Assembly (NCBI GenBank): GCA_913061475.1
Contig: CAJXUN010000019.1
Span: 1 to 64,000, forward strand
Direction: 5' to 3'
From: an uncultured Colwellia sp.
GTDB lineage: Bacteria > Pseudomonadota > Gammaproteobacteria > Enterobacterales > Alteromonadaceae
DNA: 64,000 nt
Part shown: positions 1-7,126 of the stretch, one piece after another
Layout of the letters: each line of letters opens with the position of its first letter
Position numbering within the stretch: position 1 is the first letter of the stretch
Program-made: the position numbers and the translations under genes
The notes under the pieces: model-generated
The model's database searches: none
What the model was told of the DNA's origin: nothing
The model's input: the letters and a program-made list of their open reading frames with translations, nothing else

Positions 1-54
1 GGACACCGCCCTTTCACGGCGGTAACAGGGGTTCGAATCCCCTTAGGGATGCCA
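1..54 (+). tRNA. tRNA-Glu (TTC), 3' part only
   Basis: The window opens inside a tRNA. The anticodon arm with TTC (about 14-16), the T arm with GTTCGAATC and the 3' end GCCA (51-54) match gammaproteobacterial tRNA-Glu; the acceptor 5' strand and most of the D arm lie before base 1. CCA is encoded. A terminator follows at 101, so this is the last gene of its transcript. The 3' end may have served as an integration site (see repeat at 6758-6768). Confidence 0.93.
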
Positions 55-100
55 CTAATTATTTTACTTTTAGTAAATAAGCAGTGCTTAAAAGTGAAAT

Positions 101-128
101 AAAAAAACCGACTTATGTCGGTTTTTTT
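101..128 (+). terminator. Rho-independent terminator of the tRNA transcript
   Basis: Perfect 12-bp stem (101-112 with 117-128), loop TTAT, ending in seven T. The A-rich left arm means it could also work on the other strand. Confidence 0.9.
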
Positions 129-1024
129 ATGCTTGAATTTTAGCAAAATAATATTGAAATAAACCAGTTTAGCTAGTACTGACTTAAAACGCTTTTCTGT
201 TTACTACGTCATCATAACCATAACTACCTCTTTATCATTTAATTATCATCATTTTAATCACGTGCTATTCAGTGCCTATAGTCCTTCTCAAGCTATTTCG
301 ACTTACGCTGAGAATAGATCTGGCTGAGCATAATGGCCGATATTGATGTTATTTTCGATTCTGAACACTTTAAGAGATACCACCAAGTTCATTTTTTATG
401 AAAGGATTATTTTTCATTCACAACAGATGATACTCAGTCAGTATTATTTTGGAGACATTAGTGTGTTTTACTTACGGTAGAACATCCGACACAGCGGTCT
501 AAACGATTATTACTATGCACGCTAACTATTGTCACAAACCTGACCTAATTCACTGGTCAAAACAACCCTATTTTATGTTCACTTTTATACGTTAGCGAAC
601 GTTAACATCAATAGACTTTTGAGCTGTTTTTAGTGTTCATTAGACGTTGTTCTACCTTCACCTTGATAGTCAACAAAGCTATCAGAGAACATGTTACATC
701 ACTCGACCATCTAATATACCTGTAGCATTTTGTTTTATCTGAGGGCATAAACCAGTGAGCATTATTAACGTTAGTAGTTGATTTTAATGCTCTCATAATT
801 AGTCTAGTTGAACAACGGTCTAATTAAGTGTTGTCGAATAATGCAATTGACTGGTGCTTTGTGTGAATGGTTTTTTAGCATAACTCGGCTTATTGGATAT
901 CAGTGATAAGCACAAGTTACTGTCGGATAGGTGGAATGAGCAACCGATATGTCTTAATAAAGACAACTATTTACGGTATGATTTATGTTAATTACGATTC
1001 GATTTTCATGGATGATGTTGTTGT
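129..1024. other. About 0.9 kb without a recognisable gene
   Basis: No convincing coding region on either strand: the longest open stretch is a 62-codon minus-strand frame at 608-796 with no family resemblance. A small hairpin (GTCTT/AAGAC near 951-964) is the only local structure noted. The stretch must hold the promoter of the NERD gene and may hold a non-coding RNA or decayed mobile DNA; I saw no integrase remnant. Confidence 0.5.
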
Positions 1025-1963
1025 ATGATTCTAAAAGACAAAACTCTTCAAAATGCTGTGTCCCCAACAGCGAAAGCGGGGCAGAAACAAGAACAAGATG
1101 TAGCTTTCTTTTTAAGGCGTGCTTTCAAAGGCCATAAGCAAGTCTATGTTATCAATGATTTCAAGTTTACTCATAATGATGAAACCGCCCAAATAGACCA
1201 TTTAATTGTGTACACATATGGCTTTGTATTAATTGAATCTAAAAGTATCAAAGGTGATGTTAAGGTTAATGACTTAGGTGAGTGGACTCGTAGCTTGAAC
1301 AGTAAATGGGCTGGAATGGCTTCACCAATTAAGCAGGTTGAACTACAACAAAAACTGCTTCGAGAAATGTTACATGCTAATCGAGAAAGTATTTTAGGTA
1401 AGTTACTCGGTATTAAACAACAATCATTTGGAATGCGTTGTTGGGATAATGTTTGTGCTGTATCAAGTAGCGCTGTCATCGACCGCGAATCAATGCCTAA
1501 TGATGTATCAAAGCAGCTCGTCAAGTCTGAGTTTTTAGTTGATAAACTCAGTGAAATAATGAAGTTGAAAACTTATTCCATCACAAAGCTTAACCCTTTC
1601 GATACGCGACCAGATTTTAATGACGATGAATTAAAGTCGATAACGTCATTTCTTATGGCTCAGTTAGGTGATAAAGGAATCGTTGGAACGGTAGTGAAGC
1701 AAGAGGTCGCGCCTACACCAATTAAAGTAGAAGCTAGTGCTGACATAATATTGCAATGTAAATCTTGCGGTGAAAAATCTGATTATTCTACACAGCACGG
1801 ACGTTATGGTTATTTTATTAAATGCAATAAGTGTGAAACGAATACCTCAATGAAAATACCTTGTATCAGCTGTACTAGTAAGCAGACTAAAGTATATAAA
1901 AAGAAAAAAACCTATACCCTCAATTGTAGTGATTGTGAGCAAAGTATCGAGCTTATTAAATAG
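1025..1963 (+). CDS. NERD-domain nuclease-like protein with C-terminal zinc ribbons
   Basis: A 312-residue protein. Residues about 20-125 resemble the NERD (nuclease-related) domain, a PD-(D/E)xK relative: D58 in IDHLIV and E71-x-K73 in FVLIESKS fit the catalytic D...ExK pattern. Residues about 245-308 contain four CxxC knuckles (CKSC, CNKC, CISC, CSDC), consistent with two zinc ribbons that could bind nucleic acid. No signal peptide or membrane helix, so cytoplasmic. The ATG start has only a weak ribosome site; upstream ATGs at 1008, 1012 and 1015 are out of frame. It is the first gene of the block that leads into the two reverse transcriptases, 118 bp before the membrane-protein gene, so it may be co-transcribed. 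A role in defence is inference from context; nuclease activity is inferred from the motif. Confidence 0.8.
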   Translation: MILKDKTLQNAVSPTAKAGQKQEQDVAFFLRRAFKGHKQVYVINDFKFTHNDETAQIDHLIVYTYGFVLIESKSIKGDVKVNDLGEWTRSLNSKWAGMASPIKQVELQQKLLREMLHANRESILGKLLGIKQQSFGMRCWDNVCAVSSSAVIDRESMPNDVSKQLVKSEFLVDKLSEIMKLKTYSITKLNPFDTRPDFNDDELKSITSFLMAQLGDKGIVGTVVKQEVAPTPIKVEASADIILQCKSCGEKSDYSTQHGRYGYFIKCNKCETNTSMKIPCISCTSKQTKVYKKKKTYTLNCSDCEQSIELIK

Positions 1964-2081
1964 TTGTGTAGTGATGATTATATTTCCATGTAGTTCAACC
2001 TTGATTGAAAATACCATTGGTAAAGGTACTGGTAGCAATTTAAGGTTTTAAATTAATTGATGTTTTTAAAGGAGTTTTTAC

Positions 2082-2720
2082 TTGATTGACAAGGCTAAGT
2101 TAGGTTTTTGGGAGTTATTTACTTATTTTTTGATTGGTTTGTTGATTTCTGTTTTTGTAACAGCATATGCGATTCAATTTGATTATGTTTCATGGGCTAA
2201 ACTGGTTGAGTCGATTAAAAGCAGTGGTGCGGTAGGAATTGTTGTTTTTCCTATATTGCTTTTGGTTTTAGGGCTTATATTTGAGCCTTTTAGCAATTAC
2301 TCCCTTACTTTGATTGAAAAGTTACCCTTTCTAGGAAGAAGAGAGTCCAGAGGAGTCGCAGCTCTTGAGCCTTTTCTTACTAAGTATATTTCTGAAGACT
2401 TAGTAGATATACAAAGGTTTAGATACTGTAAAGCTGTAGTAGAGCAAAACTTTCCTAATTCTAATGTTTCAGTGTTTTTAGCTAGGTTTGGTTTTTATCG
2501 TAGTTTAGGAATCCTGATGTTGATTCTTTTTCCTATTACACTCGCCATGATAGATATTACGCCTTGTGCAGCTTTAATATCATCAATTTATCTATTATTG
2601 AGCCTTATATTTATTAAAAGGGCTCAATCATTTAAAGGTCACATGGAGTATGAGGTTTTCTTTAATTTTATTGCCTATAGAGAAAATGTAATCTTTAAGG
2701 GTGAAAACTCTAAAAGTTAA
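2082..2720 (+). CDS. Four-helix membrane protein of unknown function, beside the RT pair
   Basis: A 212-residue protein with predicted membrane helices at about 11-29, 50-68, 141-157 and 162-178 and a cytoplasm-sized loop (about 75-138) between helices 2 and 3. The TTG start at 2082 is chosen because GGAG lies at 2071-2074 with proper spacing; the ATG at 2060 is in another frame. The stop is 25 bp before the first RT gene, so co-expression is likely. I do not recognise the family. In many defence operons small multi-helix proteins are the membrane-damaging effector, but nothing here proves that. Base composition is AT-rich like the RT genes. Confidence 0.8.
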   Translation: MIDKAKLGFWELFTYFLIGLLISVFVTAYAIQFDYVSWAKLVESIKSSGAVGIVVFPILLLVLGLIFEPFSNYSLTLIEKLPFLGRRESRGVAALEPFLTKYISEDLVDIQRFRYCKAVVEQNFPNSNVSVFLARFGFYRSLGILMLILFPITLAMIDITPCAALISSIYLLLSLIFIKRAQSFKGHMEYEVFFNFIAYRENVIFKGENSKS

Positions 2721-2745
2721 CGATATCTAACAAGGAGAAGTTGTA

Positions 2746-3981
2746 GTGCTAAATCAGAGTATTAATGAAAAAAATTTAAAACTATTAAAAGGTAGAACCT
2801 TTCAAAAATTTTTAAAGGGTAATGATAGTGATTCTGCTTTTGCTAAAGTATTCAATGATTTAAATAGTAAACTTTCCGATAGTGCTTATGCTTTTGATGA
2901 TTTTATCCCGAAAATGGTTAATGGCAAGCCCGGTTATGATTGTGCAAACCCAGAGGATGAACTAGTTCTAAAAAAACTTAATGATAATATTAAACGACTA
3001 TTTAAAGTCAAAACCTCAGATCGGCATGCAATAGTTAAGCAAACAATCTCCTTGCTTCAAGATTCCCAACCAATTTCTATCATTAGACTAGATATTAAAA
3101 ATTTTTATGAAAGCATTGATAGGAATAAAATCATATCTTTCGTAAATGATCAGTGGTTGTTATCCCATCAAAATAGAATGATTCTCAAGTCGTTTAATGA
3201 ATCAAGTCAAATCACTGCAACAACAGGTTTGCCACGTGGCTTATCGATAAGCTCAACTCTTTCGGAACTAGGTTTGAGACGGTTTGATTCTAAGGTGAGA
3301 AAAATAAAAGACGTTTACTTCTACGGGAGATTTGTAGATGACATGGTTATATTTTGCACTAGAAATCCGCATGAAATTATTGATGAAATATCAGGCTTAT
3401 TAACAGATCTTGACTTAAATCTTGAATTTAATGATAAGACATTTATTTTCAATGCTGGAGTCAAAAATGAAAAGGCGGAGTTTATTGATTACTTAGGGTA
3501 TAAAATTATCTTTGAGACGTTACCCGAACAAACTAAACCAAGAGAACTCACAGTTCAGATTAGTGACAAAAAAATTCATAAAATCAAGGATAGACTTCAC
3601 AAGTCATTTCGTTCTTACTGTAGGACTAGAACGTTTGATTTATTGTCAGCTAGATTGAAATTTTTAACTGGAAATCAATATATTATAGGAGATATTGATA
3701 GGACTAAGTTAAAGTCAGGTATTTATTACAACTACCCTCTGTTGACAACAAATTTTCAACTGAAGCAATTAGATACATTTTATCAAAAGTTAATTATCAG
3801 TAAAGCACCACATATCGCTAAATCAATGTCGATGATAAAAAAACATAACTCCACCAGCGGAATTAAAACAAACTCAAGACTTCAGCAAATTCAACGAATG
3901 TCATTTTCGTTTGGTTTTGAAAAAAAAGTGATGAATTCTTTTGATAGAAAAATGAGTCGAAAAATAAAGGGATGTTGGTAA
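2746..3981 (+). CDS. Reverse transcriptase, Drt3a-like (UG3-type)
   Basis: A 411-residue reverse transcriptase of the Unknown Group/Abi lineage. Motif A is RLDIKNFYESID (catalytic D116), motif B is the TGLPRGLSIS segment, and motif C is FVDD at 196-199, so the catalytic aspartates are present. No maturase, thumb-X or endonuclease domain of group II introns is evident, and no retron msr/msd is attached. GTG start, with AAGGAG at 2732-2737 and 8 nt spacing. The stop directly abuts the next RT gene, indicating translational coupling. Two different adjacent RTs of about 400 and 650 residues is the arrangement described for class 3 defence-associated reverse transcriptases. The family assignment is by architecture and motifs only; a profile search is needed to confirm UG3. 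Confidence 0.8.
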   Translation: MLNQSINEKNLKLLKGRTFQKFLKGNDSDSAFAKVFNDLNSKLSDSAYAFDDFIPKMVNGKPGYDCANPEDELVLKKLNDNIKRLFKVKTSDRHAIVKQTISLLQDSQPISIIRLDIKNFYESIDRNKIISFVNDQWLLSHQNRMILKSFNESSQITATTGLPRGLSISSTLSELGLRRFDSKVRKIKDVYFYGRFVDDMVIFCTRNPHEIIDEISGLLTDLDLNLEFNDKTFIFNAGVKNEKAEFIDYLGYKIIFETLPEQTKPRELTVQISDKKIHKIKDRLHKSFRSYCRTRTFDLLSARLKFLTGNQYIIGDIDRTKLKSGIYYNYPLLTTNFQLKQLDTFYQKLIISKAPHIAKSMSMIKKHNSTSGIKTNSRLQQIQRMSFSFGFEKKVMNSFDRKMSRKIKGCW

Positions 3982-5979
3982 ATGGCTAAAATAAAAATAG
4001 ATAAACATGATTACTTAAGAGTCATGCTTACAGAAACCTTACCTTACGAAGTTCCTATTACGTTTCTTAATGAAGGTTTTTACTTTTATTTACGAGAACT
4101 TGATAATAATAAAAAACGCGGCTGTAAAGTAGTGCAACCGATTGACCAATTTATATCCTTTTTTTTTAATTACGACGATTATACAAAACCTTATAATTAT
4201 CGAATTAATAAGAACTCTACAAGCAAACGATTACTATCTGTGCCACACCCTACAATACAGCGTAAGATGACTGACTTTTATAAAGAATACGATTCATTGA
4301 TAACTGAGTTGTGCAGTAAGAGCCCAATATCTTTAAGGGCACCTTTTAGGGTTGCTAGTCGTTTCTATGAAAAAGAATTAGTTAATTACGAAGATAGAGC
4401 TGCTCTCTGGCGTGCCGAGGCAATTGAAACAGAAAAAGATGCTTTTGAGGAAACTTCTGTTTACGCTAGTTCTTATTTTACATATCGAAAATACAACTTT
4501 TTATATAAATACTATGATTCATATGAATCGCATAGAATAGAGAAAAAATTTGAACACTTAACCCGATTTGATATTTCAAAGTGCTTTCATAATATCTATA
4601 TTCCTACATTATCTTGGGCAGTAAAAACAAAAGCATTTTCTAAAAAGCATAAAGGTGCGTATTCCTTTGAAGGTAAATTTCAGAGAATCATGCAAAATGC
4701 TAATGATTTGGAATCAAGCGGAATCATTGTTGGTCCTGAGTTCTCTAGAATATTTGCTGAAATAATTTTACAAGACATTGATTTAAATATCATGGATAGA
4801 CTCAAGAGTGAGCTGGATTTGCACTTTGGTAGCGATTATACAATTCGTAGGTATGTTGATGATTATTTCTTATACACGCCCAATTCTACTATACCTCACA
4901 AGGTATTGACTCTGGTTAAAGATGAACTTGAAAAATACAAACTGTACATCAATGAATCAAAAACAGAGTTCTTAAGCGTACCTTTTATAACAGGGCTAAC
5001 TATTGCAAAAATGGATTGCAGTTTATTAGTTAGAGAGTTATTTAAAGGCTTTAATAAAGATTCTAATGAGTCTGAGGCGGAAGAGTTACACATTAAACTC
5101 AACAACCCAGGTAGAGAGTCAAATAGATTTATTAAAAACTTAAAGAGAGTAGTAAAGGATAACGATGTTAGTTATGAAAGTCTTTCAGGGTACACTTTAG
5201 CTGAAATTCGCCGTCGATTATTTAAGCTTTTAGAAGATGACAGAGTAGTAAAATCAATTTTTGAAGGTGACTCTACAACAATTCAAAAAGTGATGCTTTT
5301 GGTTATTGAAATATCATTCTTTGTTTACAGTATGGATATCAGGGTTCGAACTACTTATATAATAACTCAACTAATAGTTCGCTTAAATGACATTACAAAA
5401 AATAGAACTGCAGAATTTAAAGATGAAATCAGAAAGAAAATTTATGATGAATCGAACCTGTTGCTCTCGAAAATGTTAATGAAAGATAAGGCAAATAGCA
5501 TTGAAACGCTTAATTTGTTAATTGGTATAAGAACAAATATTGACGATTACCCTATTAATAATTCGAAACTATTGGATTTGTTTAACCTAGAGTTAACCAG
5601 TGATGACAAAATTAAGTTTATCAAAAGTCACAATGAAATTGGTTATTTTCAGGCAATGGTTTTGTCTGGTTTTGTAAGAGAATCTCAGCCCGTAGTAACG
5701 AAGTTTTTGGAAGAATATATTTTTAATATTATTAATTCTGCTGAAGATGCTCAACATAACACTGAGTTAACTTGTATGTTTTTTGATTCAATTAGCTGTC
5801 CTTACTTCTCTAAGGAGTTTAAGATTAAGCTCATATCAATATTTTCAACAATTACTCCTGTAAAGCTTGAAGTTGAAAATATTTTTACCTTTTTAAGTAC
5901 AAGAGAGTGGTTTTTTACTTGGAAGGATAATAACTTAGCTCAAGTCTTAATGAAAAAAGAATTGCGTAGCCCTTATTAA
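3982..5979 (+). CDS. Large reverse transcriptase, Drt3b-like (UG8-type)
   Basis: A 665-residue protein with an RT core in the first half: motif A RFDISKCF with D197, a motif-B-like SGIIVGPEFSR segment, and YVDD at 291-294. The C-terminal half (about 350-665) is helical, repeat-like and without a known domain, as in UG RTs with C-terminal alpha-helical extensions. The ATG follows the stop of the preceding RT gene with no gap (GGGATG region as ribosome site). Partner of the 411-residue RT. In DRT3 both RTs are needed for anti-phage activity according to published work; a recent report, as I recall it, describes synthesis of alternating GT/AC repeat DNA by the pair with an ncRNA. Those findings are transferred here by inference only. 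Confidence 0.8.
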   Translation: MAKIKIDKHDYLRVMLTETLPYEVPITFLNEGFYFYLRELDNNKKRGCKVVQPIDQFISFFFNYDDYTKPYNYRINKNSTSKRLLSVPHPTIQRKMTDFYKEYDSLITELCSKSPISLRAPFRVASRFYEKELVNYEDRAALWRAEAIETEKDAFEETSVYASSYFTYRKYNFLYKYYDSYESHRIEKKFEHLTRFDISKCFHNIYIPTLSWAVKTKAFSKKHKGAYSFEGKFQRIMQNANDLESSGIIVGPEFSRIFAEIILQDIDLNIMDRLKSELDLHFGSDYTIRRYVDDYFLYTPNSTIPHKVLTLVKDELEKYKLYINESKTEFLSVPFITGLTIAKMDCSLLVRELFKGFNKDSNESEAEELHIKLNNPGRESNRFIKNLKRVVKDNDVSYESLSGYTLAEIRRRLFKLLEDDRVVKSIFEGDSTTIQKVMLLVIEISFFVYSMDIRVRTTYIITQLIVRLNDITKNRTAEFKDEIRKKIYDESNLLLSKMLMKDKANSIETLNLLIGIRTNIDDYPINNSKLLDLFNLELTSDDKIKFIKSHNEIGYFQAMVLSGFVRESQPVVTKFLEEYIFNIINSAEDAQHNTELTCMFFDSISCPYFSKEFKIKLISIFSTITPVKLEVENIFTFLSTREWFFTWKDNNLAQVLMKKELRSPY

Positions 5980-6127
5980 GTATTTACACTTGTGTGGTTG
6001 GGAAGTTCTATATTGTAAGTTGTTTATTTAAAACTTCTTTCATTGCTGCCATGTGCAGCTCACACGCTAGGATATAGGATTACCAACAACCTATTTAAGA
6101 GAAGAGAGCATTTATGCTCTCTTTTTT
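5980..6127 (+). ncRNA. Candidate structured RNA downstream of the RT pair
   Basis: The 148 nt after the second RT gene are rich in self-complementarity: GGTTGG (5996-6001) can pair with the CCAACAACC region (6083-6091); GAAGTT (6002-6007) with AACTTC (6032-6037); GCTGC (6045-6049) with GCAGC (6055-6059). An unpaired TCACAC (6060-6065) follows that hairpin, and the stretch ends in a strong terminator (6103-6127). DRT3 systems are reported to need an ncRNA with an ACAC-type template, so this is the best candidate in the locus. Boundaries are approximate and expression is not shown; it could instead be an ordinary 3' UTR. Confidence 0.45.
6103..6127 (+). terminator. Rho-independent terminator ending the RT transcript
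   Basis: Perfect 8-bp stem AGAGAGCA/TGCTCTCT with loop TTTA and a run of six T. It closes the transcript of the RT genes and any attached RNA. Confidence 0.9.
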
Positions 6128-6386
6128 GCATTAAAGATAAGGTCGATGTTAACTGTACGAGTTAGAATTCACTATAATACTAACTACTTTCAGTTTAATT
6201 ATAGTTATTGATAGGTTTAAGTCTGTACAGGTTTTATTCTGTAATATTCGTCGTTCTCCTATATAATCCCGCGCATTAAACAATAGCCTTTGCAAAGACC
6301 CTGATTTTGCACTAAAGGCGTTAAAACCCCACATTATGACGCTTTAACCTATTGGTTCGAAGCTAGTTAAAGCAACAGAGAAAAAT

Positions 6387-6585
6387 ATGACCGTAGAAAC
6401 ATTCGACCCAAGCACAAGTAATTCAGCACAACGTCAAACAACGACGTTAGACATTCCCTCTAAAATGATTGAAGAGCAACATCAAGACGTTGTTACTTCA
6501 CATCCAGAGTCAGAACGCGCTTCGAAGGTGGGTTTTGTTAGTCTCGGCTGACCAATGAGTTTAGTAAATCTATAGTGAATACCAC
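6387..6585 (+). pseudogene. Decayed 5' fragment of rimO (ribosomal protein S12 methylthiotransferase)
   Basis: From the ATG at 6387 there are 54 codons ending in SKVGFVSLG, the very start of the RimO MTTase domain, where intact proteins continue CPKNLVDSERIL. Here the conserved Cys codon is TGA (6549-6551). The next bases still align imperfectly with PKNLVDSERI and carry further stops before the similarity ends near 6585. The rest of the roughly 450-residue enzyme is absent. A TATAAT hexamer at 6262-6267 may be the relic promoter. The fragment is a truncated copy or a relic; an intact rimO would be expected elsewhere in the genome. Identification rests on a short but characteristic motif. Confidence 0.6.
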
Positions 6586-6757
6586 TGTCGGCAATGAGCT
6601 TAAACCATCCCCAAAAGTGAGCAGAGAATATTGGCTAGTATTACCTTAAATATGCTCATGAATTTGCAAAGGCTTAATGTCAGCTTCTGGCTAATCAGAG
6701 ACCTAAAGAACAAACCATAGTTAATGTCAGGTATACGCACAAAGTGATCATTAAATC

Positions 6758-6768
6758 TAGGGATGCCA
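6758..6768 (+). repeat. 11-bp copy of the tRNA-Glu 3' end (possible attachment-site relic)
   Basis: TAGGGATGCCA here is identical to bases 44-54, the last 11 bases of tRNA-Glu. Direct repeats of a tRNA 3' end commonly mark the far end of an inserted island. The match does not extend further in either direction and no integrase gene lies between the copies, so this is suggestive only. Confidence 0.35.
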
Positions 6769-7012
6769 ACGTCCGTAACAGCTCAAAGCTACCGTGAATA
6801 TTGTGAATATTGTGATTATTTATGACGCTCTATGGCATTAGCATCATCTAGGGGCAGATGTCTTATCTTATTTAGTGGTTGGTAATCTCAGTATTATGCT
6901 TAGTCACAGAGATAAAGCCAGATGGGGGATAAGTTAATTTTGGTGAGGTTATATTGTTTAATCTTGCCTTGTGTCAGTGGGTAGACATACGGTGAAGCTT
7001 AGGTCGTGTGAT

Positions 7013-7040
7013 ATCAAGTGGGTACATTTACCCACTTGAT
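7013..7040. repeat. Perfect 12-bp inverted repeat (hairpin)
   Basis: ATCAAGTGGGTA (7013-7024) and its exact complement (7029-7040) flank the loop CATT. It lies 87 bp beyond the stop of the minus-strand antiporter gene. Neither side has a clear T run, so a standard terminator is not obvious; an RNA-stabilising hairpin or binding site is possible. Confidence 0.6.
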
Positions 7041-7126
7041 TTACTTAGTCATTAATTAATACGCTGGTTTGATGATTGCCGTGTTTCTTAGGTGGCAATA
7101 ATAGCGCCATGGCATCATAAAACTGT

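Larger units (their letters stand above)
6586..7126. other. Non-coding stretch between rimO relic and antiporter gene
   Basis: No gene seen. It holds the 11-bp tRNA-Glu end repeat (6758-6768), a short tandem GTGAATATT duplication near 6800, and a perfect 12-bp hairpin at 7013-7040. Stops are frequent in all frames, consistent with decayed DNA. Confidence 0.5.

Noticed and set aside
608-796. 62-codon minus-strand open frame in the gene-free stretch
   Set aside because: No family resemblance and no neighbouring genes on that strand; likely chance.
2746-3981. Group II intron or retron instead of a DRT system
   Set aside because: No maturase or endonuclease domain, no msr/msd-like inverted repeat upstream, and a second distinct RT is directly adjacent.
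6545-6640. Short minus-strand frame reading FWGWFKLIADSGIHYRFTKL that looks protein-like
   Set aside because: Preceded by a stop, under 60 codons, and its end is antisense to the rimO relic; no family recognised.
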